Assembly: GCA_001897355.1 (NCBI GenBank)
Contig: MKST01000007.1
Location: 186,228 to 250,227, forward strand
Reading direction: 5' to 3'
Length of the DNA stretch: 64,000 bases
DNA from: Solirubrobacterales bacterium 67-14
GTDB taxonomy: Bacteria; Actinomycetota; Thermoleophilia; Solirubrobacterales; 70-9
Under the pieces are notes generated by a model. The model was not told where the DNA came from, made no database searches, and worked only from the letters and a program-made list of their open reading frames with translations. The position numbers were made by a program, and so were the translations under genes. Within the stretch, counting starts at the first letter, position 1, and every line of letters begins with the position of its first letter. Below, piece after piece: positions 51,746-58,998 of this stretch.

Positions 51746-52573
51746 ATGCCGGCCCCAGATATTCAGAGATTTCTCTCGTCTATGGAAGGTGAAACCCTCC
51801 CGACGCTCACGGGCAAGCCAAACGAGATTCTCGAAGTCGCTGAAAGTTACGTCTTGGTTGGCACCGAGCAGAAGCCCGAAGGCAGCCGGGTCTACTACAC
51901 GTATCTCCAGGCCGAAGTTGACCGACTTTGGTCGGAGAGTGGCGAACGAAACATCGTCACCACGGGTCGAGGAGGTGTGGTCGGAGCGATCCTGCAGGCG
52001 ATGGGCTACGAACTGCTGGGACGGCCGCGCCGGGTCGTAGTTCCAGCAAACGAGGTCAACGGGAACGATCTTTACTTCGAGGTTCCCTTGGAGCAGGACG
52101 ATCTAGCCACTGCTCTGGATCTCTACGGCCAAGAAGAGGACCAATCTCCGGAATCGGTCGAGAGATTTGGCGAGCTGCTCGAAACATTCCCGTTCGTCCG
52201 GGAACTGGCCGACGAACCAGAAATCGTGGATGCGGTGGAAGGAAGGATCCTGACCAGAGTTCATCGGACCCGCGAAAGAAATCGAAAGCTTGTGGAGCAG
52301 AAGAAAGAAACTGTTCTGAACAGAGAAGGAAGACTTAAGTGCGAGGTTTGCGATTTCGACTTCGAATCGACATACGGTGCACGCGGCCACGGCTTCATCG
52401 AGTGCCACCACACCATCCCCCTGAGCGAAGTCGACGAAGGTTCGCGGACCAAGCTGAGTGACCTCGCCCTGGTCTGTGCGAACTGCCATCGCATGATTCA
52501 CGCAAAGTCACCTTGGCTGACGATGGACGAACTCACGGACCTGCTTGAGAGTCAGCTCGAAGTTCCCGAGTAG
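51746..52573 (+). CDS. HNH endonuclease (McrA/ScoMcrA-like)
   Basis: 275 residues. The C-terminal HNH domain is CEVCDFDFESTYGARGHGFIECHHTIPLSEV then LSDLALVCANCHRMIH, with structural zinc Cys199, Cys202, Cys244, Cys247 and catalytic His221/His222 area. The N-terminal 150 residues are an unrecognised domain that may read the DNA. This HNH type is used by type IV enzymes that cut modified DNA. GGGAGGG precedes the ATG. Divergent from the mcrBC operon; the 244-base spacer between them holds no other gene I can support. Confidence 0.88.
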   Translation: MPAPDIQRFLSSMEGETLPTLTGKPNEILEVAESYVLVGTEQKPEGSRVYYTYLQAEVDRLWSESGERNIVTTGRGGVVGAILQAMGYELLGRPRRVVVPANEVNGNDLYFEVPLEQDDLATALDLYGQEEDQSPESVERFGELLETFPFVRELADEPEIVDAVEGRILTRVHRTRERNRKLVEQKKETVLNREGRLKCEVCDFDFESTYGARGHGFIECHHTIPLSEVDEGSRTKLSDLALVCANCHRMIHAKSPWLTMDELTDLLESQLEVPE

Positions 52574-52688
52574 CCCTTCTAGCGCGCCTCCCGAGCTGGC
52601 TTCGGATCCCCGAGGGCGTCGCTGAGATAGTCGACGACCTACTCCACCGGATGGAGTTCCCCGAGGACCGATTTGGTTGTCCGGAACA

Positions 52689-52934
52689 TCAGGGGAGTTC
52701 CGGGATCCACTGGGTCGTCGTGCCGTCTGGTAACTCGAGGATTGTGGTCGGGATGTGGTGGTGGCTGCCGTCGCGGCCGACCCGGAGGTAGCAGGCGTGG
52801 ACGAGCTTGAACTCGGTGACGCCGTTCGCGCGCAGGAGCTGGCTGGCCTCGCCGATCGGGACCGGTGGTTTGCCCGTCCACTTGCGGCATTCCTCGCACT
52901 CGAATTCGTCACGCCAGTCGCTTTGACTTGTCAT
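52689..52934 (-). CDS. Small hypothetical protein with CxxC
   Basis: 81 residues: TSQSDWRDEFECEECRKWTGKPPVPIGEASQLLRANGVTEFKLVHACYLRVGRDGSHHHIPTTIL and a short tail. One CEEC pair plus His-rich SHHH could bind a metal, but no family is recognised. GGAGGAAG precedes the ATG at normal distance, which supports it over the two overlapping minus-strand frames. It may be mobile-island debris. Confidence 0.6.
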   Translation of the reverse strand: MTSQSDWRDEFECEECRKWTGKPPVPIGEASQLLRANGVTEFKLVHACYLRVGRDGSHHHIPTTILELPDGTTTQWIPELP

Positions 52935-53187
52935 TCGCTTCCTCCATCGAATCCGGCGTTAGCACCGTTGCCGGGAGATCACTCCCGCTCGGTTGCTGCG
53001 GCATCACAGGGCCGGGCCCCTCAACCGCTCTTGATAGATGCCTTCTGAGTCGAAGATCCCGGGTGGATCTGACACGACCGCCAGAAATCCCCCTCCCTTC
53101 CGGCACTCACCGTGATGCTGCCGAAGAAGTTCAGCGCCAAACGCTGGCCGCTGGACTATCGGCTGAAGATCCGAACGAGTAGTCCGC

Positions 53188-54171
53188 TCAGGAGCCAGGT
53201 AGTTCGATGCCGTCCGGAGGGATGATGTTGATCGAAGTGCCGGGGTCAGGGGCTTCCGATCGGATCATCGTGATCACTCCTTCGGCTCCTTGATCGGCGA
53301 GTGCCTGCGCGAAAGACCCTTCGACCAGGTCCGCGTCCAGATGCACGAAGTTGAGGCCGTCCTGTTGGCATGCAGCTACTGCCTCTTCGCAGGATCCCCT
53401 GGCTTCATCGATCAGCCCCGGCGTTGTCAGGGCCGGCGAGTCAGGCTCGCGTTCAGCCAGATTCGAAACCAGAACCTGCGGGCAGGTGAACAAAACGGCA
53501 GAAGCCTGGTACCAGCCGGGGAGAAGCCTCGTCGGGCGGCTCATGTCGTCCCACGCATTGTCGACCAGGTATTGGAAACTGAAGCCTCGCTCGTTCAAGG
53601 CGATCGAAAACGTCTTGGCGCTGGCCTCGAGATAGTCGCTCACATCACCGTCCCACCAACCGATCGCACAAGCTGACTTGTAGAGATTGTCGGCGAAGTT
53701 CACGGCAGCGAGCACGAGCTGCTGGTCGGTCAGCGCGGCCGCATGCTGGTTCACGGAAGCGTTCACTTCGGCCAAAGCGGCCTGACGATCTCGCTCGTCG
53801 AGTCCAGCCAGTTGGCGGGCTGCTTGCTCGATAGACCGTTCGCTGGCGTCCCAGTAATCGGTGATTCGCGGTCGTAGCCATCCGCCAGAATCATCGGCCT
53901 TCGGACCGGCTGTGAACACCTGTGCCTGCCCGCCTTCGAGCAGGTTGAGGCAGGTTCCTTCAAAGGCGAGAGTCAGACCGCTATCGCCTGACTCTGCCGC
54001 ATAGGGGCGAAGCTCATCGAGGTCGATCTCCATCTGCGAGTGCCGGTAAACCAGTGTCCGGGCCCATTCCGGCAGATCCGGGTATGCCCCTTCCGGGGCC
54101 GGACCCAGAGAGTCTGCTTTGGAACGCAGACCATCGGGCAGTGGAGTGAAGATGTCGTCAACTTCGGTCAA
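53188..54171 (-). CDS. Hypothetical acidic protein, 327 residues
   Basis: A soluble, acidic and alanine-rich protein with predicted helices (ASERSIEQAARQLAGLDERDRQAALAEVNASVNQHAAALTDQQ) and a C-terminal alpha/beta segment (LNFVHLDADLVEGSFAQALADQGAEGVITMIRS). No signal peptide, membrane helix or catalytic motif recognised. TTG start with GGAGG 6 bases upstream. GC and codon use return to the chromosomal norm here. Confidence 0.7.
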   Translation of the reverse strand: MTEVDDIFTPLPDGLRSKADSLGPAPEGAYPDLPEWARTLVYRHSQMEIDLDELRPYAAESGDSGLTLAFEGTCLNLLEGGQAQVFTAGPKADDSGGWLRPRITDYWDASERSIEQAARQLAGLDERDRQAALAEVNASVNQHAAALTDQQLVLAAVNFADNLYKSACAIGWWDGDVSDYLEASAKTFSIALNERGFSFQYLVDNAWDDMSRPTRLLPGWYQASAVLFTCPQVLVSNLAEREPDSPALTTPGLIDEARGSCEEAVAACQQDGLNFVHLDADLVEGSFAQALADQGAEGVITMIRSEAPDPGTSINIIPPDGIELPGS

Positions 54172-54323
54172 TTCTCTCCTCCCGAATGAAGTCTTTGACC
54201 GGGCATGAGCGTCACGCTATCTGGAACCACCCGAGAGCACTGAACCTCATTGCTCCCTGATCTTGGCATTGCCCGGGCGGGCTTTGAGTCAGGAACGAGG
54301 ACTTGGATCCGACCCACCTTTCG

Positions 54324-54569
54324 ATGCTGCCGATGGAGGACTACATCCCGCCGTTCTTCTTGCTCGCTGTCGGGTTCGTGCTCGGCGTGGTCTTCGGGGA
54401 CGAGTCCGCGGCCGGGGTTGTTGGTGGCGGGTTGTTCGTCTGGGGATTCTTCTGGACGATTCGGGTCTGGTGTGACCACGGGACGGCGATCAGCTACCTG
54501 CGGCACCGAGACCGGGCCGAACGATTCGAACAGCTGGTCGAGGAACTGGACCGTGACCGGCGGGCCTGA
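54324..54569 (+). CDS. Two-helix membrane protein, probably 5' part of a frameshifted gene
   Basis: About 81 residues: PMEDYIPPFFLLAVGFVLGVVFGDES and AGVVGGGLFVWGFFWTIRVW are two membrane helices, followed by a charged tail RDRAERFEQLVEELDRDRRA. The tail and the DNA after it closely match a second copy at 55396-55494, where the frame stays open into DPEEG. Here one extra base in CGGCGGG ends the frame and the continuation lies in the next frame (54553-54744). The start is uncertain (TTG 54303, ATG 54324 or ATG 54333). Confidence 0.55.
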   Translation: MLPMEDYIPPFFLLAVGFVLGVVFGDESAAGVVGGGLFVWGFFWTIRVWCDHGTAISYLRHRDRAERFEQLVEELDRDRRA

Positions 54570-54744
54570 CCCGGAAGACGACCCGGCCGAGGCCGGCGTT
54601 GAGGATGAACTTCAGGACCTGGCCGATTCGGATCGGAAGTGCCGCAACAGGCAAGGCGAGGATGAGGATCTCGACTTCAGCCTGGGCGGAAAGCTGCCTC
54701 CTAACCATCCTGACGCTGACTTGATTGACGATCTCGATCTTTGA
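54553..54744 (+). CDS. Acidic tail, probably 3' part of the same frameshifted gene
   Basis: 63 residues from an overlapping GTG: TGGPDPEDDPAEAGVEDELQDLADSDRKCRN and a Leu/Asp-rich end. Compared with the duplicate at 55396, the DPED segment should be in frame with the preceding RFEQLVEELDRDR. It therefore looks like the cytosolic end of the membrane protein, separated by a single-base insertion, although coupled translation of two proteins is possible. Confidence 0.45.
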   Translation: MTGGPDPEDDPAEAGVEDELQDLADSDRKCRNRQGEDEDLDFSLGGKLPPNHPDADLIDDLDL

Positions 54745-54826
54745 GATCAGCGAGGTGAACTGTCTGATTCCCGTTCGCTCAAGACCTGCTCGATTCCCTC
54801 GGCGGAACCTTCACCAACAACCTGGA

Positions 54827-54857
54827 GGGGAGAGTTTTTCGGCCTGAGTGCTAGGGG
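54827..54857 (+). promoter_or_regulatory. GGGGAGAGTTT - N14 - TAGGGG motif, copy 2
   Basis: GGGGAGAGTTT (54827-54837) with TAGGGG 14 bases later, in the 169-base gap before the next small membrane protein gene. Compare 34952 and 57131. Confidence 0.25.
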
Positions 54858-54913
54858 AAGCATGACTTCACATGTAGAAGACCGATGCGGTCGTGAGGGA
54901 AGGGAGCTCCGAG

Positions 54914-55150
54914 GTGCTGATATCCACCATCGAGACCTTTGAATCCGTCGCGAACGTGACCGCGTTCTTCGCAGTTTCAGCCGGCCTGGCGGGGCTTCTG
55001 GGCCGCGTCATCGAAACGATCCGAATTCAGAGGTCAGCGAATATCTCCAAGGAAGATCGCGATATTCGGCTTCAGGACGCAACTACCCTCGGCAGCGTTT
55101 TGGGGATCGGTTGCGCTGCTGCGACCGTGGTTCTCCTTCTGATCGCGTAG
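54914..55150 (+). CDS. Small membrane protein of unknown function
   Basis: 78 residues. STIETFESVANVTAFFAVSAGLAGLLGRVIETIRIQ gives one membrane helix, a charged middle (SANISKEDRDIRLQDAT) and a second helix LGSVLGIGCAAATVVLLLIA. The GTG used here has AGGGAG at about 9 bases; a GTG at 54893 would add 7 residues. The next membrane protein follows 15 bases on. Confidence 0.6.
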   Translation: MLISTIETFESVANVTAFFAVSAGLAGLLGRVIETIRIQRSANISKEDRDIRLQDATTLGSVLGIGCAAATVVLLLIA

Positions 55151-55165
55151 GACGATTGGCGTACC

Positions 55166-55369
55166 ATGAAAGGTGCAATGCTCAGTAACCACACCAAAGC
55201 CGGTTTCGCAGCCCTTCTGGGTGTTCTCGGCGCGATGATCGTGGTCGGGCTGCTGACCGGCTCCACTGCCGCGATCCTTGGAATCCTCGTGGTCGCCCTC
55301 GTCGTCGGGGGATACTTGGCGGCCCTTCTTTCCGAAGATTTCGCCCGAGCCCGGAACAGGCGAATCTGA
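55166..55369 (+). CDS. Small two-helix membrane protein
   Basis: 67 residues: AGFAALLGVLGAMIVVGLLTGSTAAILGILVVALVVGGYLAALL covers two adjoining membrane helices, ending in a basic tail (ARARNRRI). The in-frame ATG at 55178, with GAAAGG 4 bases upstream, is an equally good start. No family recognised. Probably an operon with the preceding small membrane protein. Confidence 0.6.
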   Translation: MKGAMLSNHTKAGFAALLGVLGAMIVVGLLTGSTAAILGILVVALVVGGYLAALLSEDFARARNRRI

Positions 55370-55395
55370 CACTGCCCTGAAGATGTCAGTGATCA

Positions 55396-55494
55396 GTGTC
55401 TCGGCCCGACGCTGAACGATTCGAACGGCTGGTGGAGAAGCTGGATCGTGATCGTGGGCTTGACCCGGAAGAAGGTCCTTGCGAGCGCGGCTAG
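55396..55494 (+). pseudogene. Fragment duplicating the tail of the 54324 gene
   Basis: A 32-codon frame (RPDAERFERLVEKLDRDR then GLDPEEGP) that is about 80% identical at DNA level to 54515-54590 but lacks the membrane part. It ends on a TAG overlapping the stop of the collagen-like gene. It is best read as the remnant of a second copy. Confidence 0.5.
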
Positions 55495-56402
55495 CTGATC
55501 GCGATCGACATCGAGCCCTGGACGGGGATGCCGGCTACGCCGGGTGCGCCGGTGACGGACGCTTCGAGGGTGAAGAAGCCGATTGAGCCTTGAGTGACCG
55601 GGATGTTGAGTCCGGTGCACATGAAGGTTGCGATCGTCCCAATGCCGATAACGCCGGTCAGGGGCTGGGAAGTGCACGAGCTGCCAGGTTGTGGCGTCAG
55701 CGGATCCGAGCCGTTGGGGCTCAAGTACAACTTGCCGGTAAATCTCAGTGTGGAGGCGATGAGCGCTAACGCACCTTGGCTGTAGAACCAGCCGGAGAAC
55801 GAGGTGACCGTTCCGTCCCTTGGGATTGTCTGGACCACTCCGTTGGAGTTGTAGAGCGTCGGAGTGCTACTGATGGAGAGCGAGTTGGCCAGGGGACCGG
55901 AAAGCGGCAGCAGGGCGATATCCCAGGGCGAACCGTTGTTGAAGATCGTGGGGTTCATCGGGCCGCTGCCGGTGAGAATCGCGGGTGGCCCTGTCGCGTC
56001 CGAGCCGGCTGGGCCGGTCGGTCCCTCCGCGCCGGTCACACCCGGGATGCCGTCGGCTCCGGTCGGTCCCGTGGCGCCCGTGGCCCCGTCCGCCCCGGGC
56101 AGGCCGGCCGGGCCGGCAACGCCTTTGAGCCCAGCCGCGCCGGTCGCTCCCACCGGTCCCTTCGGACCGGTCGCGCCCTTGGGGATCTGGCCTTTCTTGA
56201 AGTCCTTGGCCAGCAGCGAGTGGTTCTTCACCTTGTTGCTGTTGACCGCGTTCTTCTTCAGCTGCTTGGTGCCGACGCTGTTCTTGGGGATCTTGACCGC
56301 CGCGTAGGAGGCACCGCCCAGGGCGATGAACAGCGCGATCACGGCGACCACATTCGAAAACGTCAGCCGCCCCTTCAACCTCCCGAACCCCCGCTTCAGC
56401 AT
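55491..56402 (-). CDS. Collagen-like surface protein of Thermoleophilia type
   Basis: 303 residues. Near the N-terminus, [61 protein letters not shown] is the recurring anchor-plus-linker of Solirubrobacterales surface proteins. About residues 76-140 are Gly-X-Y repeats ([19 protein letters not shown] and onward, many with Pro). The C-terminal 160 residues are Ser/Thr/Gly-rich beta-like sequence with two cysteines. It should form a trimeric collagen-like stalk outside the membrane. TAGGGT lies 6 bases before the ATG. Confidence 0.9.
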   Translation of the reverse strand: MLKRGFGRLKGRLTFSNVVAVIALFIALGGASYAAVKIPKNSVGTKQLKKNAVNSNKVKNHSLLAKDFKKGQIPKGATGPKGPVGATGAAGLKGVAGPAGLPGADGATGATGPTGADGIPGVTGAEGPTGPAGSDATGPPAILTGSGPMNPTIFNNGSPWDIALLPLSGPLANSLSISSTPTLYNSNGVVQTIPRDGTVTSFSGWFYSQGALALIASTLRFTGKLYLSPNGSDPLTPQPGSSCTSQPLTGVIGIGTIATFMCTGLNIPVTQGSIGFFTLEASVTGAPGVAGIPVQGSMSIAIS

Positions 56403-56408
56403 GCCTCC

Positions 56409-56414
56409 ACCCTA
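56409..56414 (-). promoter_or_regulatory. -10 box (TAGGGT), leaderless start
   Basis: TAGGGT on the minus strand ends 6 bases before the ATG of the collagen-like gene; GGAGGC between them could also serve as a very close ribosome site. Confidence 0.4.
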
Positions 56415-56489
56415 TCCGCCGCGATTGGAGGAAGTCAGATTGCGTGGCCCAAGGTGACTCTCTTCCCAGAAAGACAAGAGAGGAGCCCG

Positions 56490-57122
56490 ATGGCGGCCAG
56501 ACACCTGAATTACTACGAGTACGACCGGGACGCGACCATCGAATGTTCCTGCGGGTGGTCGGGCAGATGCAGTGCGGGGGAAGACTTCTTCCGGGAGGTT
56601 CTCGATGTGACCTGCCCTCGCTGCGACACGATGCTGATGGTCGTCGCCTACCCCACCCATGAGGACACGCGGGCCGCCGCCGCGGCCGGAAACGAGCAGG
56701 CGATCGAGGACTTGGCACAGGTGGAATCACGGGAGCGCTTCCTGGCCGCCGCCAAGGCCAGCGAACTGAAGGAGCCGGGGCAACTGCCCGACCTCGACGG
56801 CGACGACCTCGTAATCGACTGGGACTTCCTGGAAGTCGACGCCAACCAGACGGATGGCGAGATCGACCGGTGGACTGTCCTTCGTCTCGACGGCGAGGAG
56901 ATCTTCCGCGAAGCCGCCTATTGGGAAGGGATAAACCGGTTCGAGGCCGTGATCCGGATACTGCGGGAGAAATACGGGTCACGCCTGGCCGAGCTGCGAC
57001 CCACCGAGTCGAGCTGGCTGTACCTGCTCGGTGACTACCTCTGGGCCGACGGCAAGGTCAAGGCACTGAACGCCGAACTCGCCGACTACCGTCAAGCGGT
57101 CACCCCGGACGAATCGGCGTAA
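56490..57122 (+). CDS. Zinc-ribbon-containing hypothetical protein
   Basis: 210 residues. Near the N-terminus, IECSCGWSGRCSAGEDFFREVLDVTCPRCDTMLMVV is a short zinc ribbon (CxCGW and CPRC pairs). The middle is acidic and helical. The C-terminal half, including DDLVIDWDFLEV and WTVLRLDGEEIFREAAYWEGINRFEAVIRILREKYGSRLAEL, looks like a compact alpha/beta domain. GAGAGGAG precedes the ATG. No family name can be given. Confidence 0.7.
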   Translation: MAARHLNYYEYDRDATIECSCGWSGRCSAGEDFFREVLDVTCPRCDTMLMVVAYPTHEDTRAAAAAGNEQAIEDLAQVESRERFLAAAKASELKEPGQLPDLDGDDLVIDWDFLEVDANQTDGEIDRWTVLRLDGEEIFREAAYWEGINRFEAVIRILREKYGSRLAELRPTESSWLYLLGDYLWADGKVKALNAELADYRQAVTPDESA

Positions 57123-57130
57123 GCCAACGG

Positions 57131-57161
57131 GGGAGAGATTTCCGGGCTGTGGGCTTATTGG
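57131..57161 (+). promoter_or_regulatory. GGGGAGAGATT - N14 - TTATTG motif, copy 3
   Basis: GGGGAGAGATT (57131-57141) and TTATTG (57156-57161), the same order and spacing as at 34952, about 60 bases before the next gene. Confidence 0.3.
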
Positions 57162-57221
57162 TCTGGTGGCCGGCCTGGTTCTGGTCGGTCGCCGGCCCGT
57201 TCTGCCACGAGAGGAAATCCG

Positions 57222-57521
57222 ATGAGTGATGTTGATGAACCGCAGAAGGTGTGTCTTGAGTTCGCTGACTTTCCCGGGGCTGACATGCCCTGGCTGATCG
57301 AGAAGGCGAAGGCGATCGAGGAAGCGATGAGTGTGCGACTGGACGGTGTGTTTCTCTGGCACTCGGTCGTCGCGCATCCGGAAATCGACGGCTTCCGAGT
57401 GTTCTTCCAGATCGACCCGGGCGGTGACGGGATCGACGACTCGGTGCCGACGACTCTGATGGCGATCATCCGCGAGATCGCCGGCGACGACCTGCCTGGA
57501 GACCAGGCCCTTGCGGCTTGA
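57222..57521 (+). CDS. Small hypothetical protein, first of a tandem related pair
   Basis: 99 residues, soluble and acidic: FPGADMPWLIEKAKAIEEAMSVRLDGVFLWHSVVAHPEIDGFRVFFQIDPGGDGID. It is recognisably related to the next gene (shared FP-x-D-x-x-WL...A.AI....RL pattern and a closing MxII segment). No known domain. GAGAGGAA precedes the ATG. Preceded by the shared intergenic motif at 57131. Confidence 0.65.
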   Translation: MSDVDEPQKVCLEFADFPGADMPWLIEKAKAIEEAMSVRLDGVFLWHSVVAHPEIDGFRVFFQIDPGGDGIDDSVPTTLMAIIREIAGDDLPGDQALAA

Positions 57522-57555
57522 GTCCACCCAACCTGGAACCGGAGAGGACAGCAAG

Positions 57556-58014
57556 ATGGACGATGAAATCCTGACCCGCACCTTCTGCATCGAGGTCAGT
57601 CATTTCCCCGACGTCGACGAGGCCTGGCTGAACGAACGGGCCACTGCGATCGGCCTCGCCATCAACGATCGACTCATCCACAAGCTCGAATGGGGCCGGG
57701 TCTATGCCCTGACGGACCGGAACGGAATCGGGCTCGTTTACCTGATGTGGCCCGAGTACAAGCACGACGAAACTGTCGCCGCAACCTTCATGGAGATCAT
57801 CTGCGAGAAGACTGACATCGTCATGCCGAAACCCGGGAGCAGAAAGAAGCCCCACCGCAAAGGCGGAATGCCGCAGTTCGGGCTGGGCCCACGCTACCCG
57901 GCGGAATTCTTCGCAAGCCACGGCAAGATTGATCCTGTATCACCGGTGATACACTCGGGCAGTGGCGAGGGTAAGCGTGCGAGAACTCAGAAACCAGGGT
58001 GGCAAGGTGCTTGA
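57556..58014 (+). CDS. Small hypothetical protein, second of a tandem related pair
   Basis: 152 residues. The first 95 residues (FPDVDEAWLNERATAIGLAINDRLIHKLEWGRVYALTDRNGIGLVYLMWPEYKHDETVAATFMEII) pair with the gene before it; the C-terminal part is basic and Gly/Pro/Lys-rich (GSRKKPHRKGG). Its last 53 bases overlap the antitoxin gene and contain that module's palindromic operator. GGAGAGG precedes the ATG. Function unknown. Confidence 0.65.
   Translation: MDDEILTRTFCIEVSHFPDVDEAWLNERATAIGLAINDRLIHKLEWGRVYALTDRNGIGLVYLMWPEYKHDETVAATFMEIICEKTDIVMPKPGSRKKPHRKGGMPQFGLGPRYPAEFFASHGKIDPVSPVIHSGSGEGKRARTQKPGWQGA
57936..57955 (+). promoter_or_regulatory. Perfect palindromic operator with -10 box
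   Basis: TGTATCACCGGTGATACA (57936-57953) is a perfect 18-bp palindrome. It overlaps a -10 box TACACT (57950-57955), which ends 6 bases before the antitoxin GTG; a possible -35 box TTGATC starts at 57929. The whole regulatory region lies inside the preceding coding sequence. Confidence 0.7.
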
Positions 58015-58207
58015 CCGGGTACAGCAGGGCGAACAGATCGTCATAACTCGCGACGGCGAAGACGTGGCGGAGCTCAGACCGGTGCGAAAGCCGCTTTCCG
58101 CCGAGGCGCTCTACGCCAGGTGGCGGAACCTCCCCGCGATGGATCCGGAATCGCTTCGCCGCGATATCGACGAGATCCTCGACACGAATCTTTGGAACGT
58201 CCGATGA
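57962..58207 (+). CDS. Phd-type antitoxin of a VapBC module
   Basis: 81 residues: ARVSVRELRNQGGKVLDRVQQGEQIVITRDGEDVAELRPV is the Phd/YefM-like DNA-binding domain common to VapB antitoxins, with RWRNLPAMDPESLRRDIDEILD as the toxin-binding tail. GTG start directly after a palindromic operator and -10 box. ATGA overlap with the toxin. Confidence 0.9.
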   Translation: MARVSVRELRNQGGKVLDRVQQGEQIVITRDGEDVAELRPVRKPLSAEALYARWRNLPAMDPESLRRDIDEILDTNLWNVR

Positions 58208-58599
58208 CCAAAGAAGAAGGGCTACTCGACACCTCGGTGGTGATCCTGCTGGGGAAGGCCGCCCCATCCACCCTTCCTCGAATTCCGTTCATCTCGACCG
58301 TGACCCTCGCCGAACTCGCAGTTGGCCCGCTGGTCGCCAAGGACGAATCCGAACGGCTGGAGCGCCAAGCACGGCTGCTTCAAGCAGAGGCCGACTTCGA
58401 TCCGATCCCATTCGATGACCAGGCCGCACGTACCTTCGGGACGGTCTCCGCGAATCTTCGCGGGAAAGGCCGGAAGTCCGCTGCCCGTTCATTTGACGCG
58501 ATGATCGCGGCCACGGCCATCTCCAGAGGCCTGCCGCTTTTCACCGCCAATCCGGGTGATTTCGAAGGAATCGATTCGCTCGTGGTTCGTCAGGTCTGA
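58204..58599 (+). CDS. PIN-domain toxin (VapC type)
   Basis: 131 residues. EEGLLDTSVVILLGK with Asp9, STVTLAELAVGPLVA with the Glu, and SFDAMIAATAISRGLPLFTANPGDFEGI with the later Asp residues make a complete PIN nuclease site. It resembles mycobacterial VapC toxins that cleave tRNA. It faces a second, oppositely oriented VapBC pair, stop to stop, 15 bases apart. Confidence 0.92.
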   Translation: MTKEEGLLDTSVVILLGKAAPSTLPRIPFISTVTLAELAVGPLVAKDESERLERQARLLQAEADFDPIPFDDQAARTFGTVSANLRGKGRKSAARSFDAMIAATAISRGLPLFTANPGDFEGIDSLVVRQV

Positions 58600-58614
58600 A
58601 CCGGGGCCGGCCGC

Positions 58615-58998
58615 TCAAACGAAGATCACCTCAACCGAGGCGAAGGTCGAGAAATCCTTGTCCTGGGTCACCACCGCCGCATCGTGCCTGAGAGCGGTGG
58701 CGGCGATCCAGGTGTCATGGCGTCGTAGCTTTCGACCTTCGGAAAGTGCCGCTTCCGCGAGTCGGGCGAAACAGCTGCCGACCTCGGGGTCCACCGGGAG
58801 CAGCGTAAAAGTGGAGCGGACCCGAGAAAGCGTGGCGAGCCTCAAGGCACGTACCTCAGGATCTGCGGCGCGGAGAACTCCCAGTTCCAGTTCGGCGGCC
58901 GTGACTACCGAGACGGCGATCTCGTCGGGAAGCGAGCCGAGTTCACGACCCGACTCCTGGGCTACGAAAATCGAAGTGTCAGCAATAGCCCGGGTCAT
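58615..58998 (-). CDS. PIN-domain toxin (VapC type)
   Basis: 127 residues. TRAIADTSIFVAQESGR with Asp7, VTAAELELGVLRA with the Glu, and RHDTWIAATALRHDAAVVTQDKDFSTF with the final Asp residues form a complete PIN active site. Its start overlaps the antitoxin stop (ATGA). Distinct from the neighbouring VapC in sequence, so this is a separate module. Confidence 0.92.
   Translation of the reverse strand: MTRAIADTSIFVAQESGRELGSLPDEIAVSVVTAAELELGVLRAADPEVRALRLATLSRVRSTFTLLPVDPEVGSCFARLAEAALSEGRKLRRHDTWIAATALRHDAAVVTQDKDFSTFASVEVIFV

Noticed and set aside
52865-53182. A 105-codon plus-strand frame in the gap between 52934 and 53188.
   Set aside because: No ribosome site, no family, and it overlaps the better-supported minus-strand gene; the 253-base gap is left without a gene.
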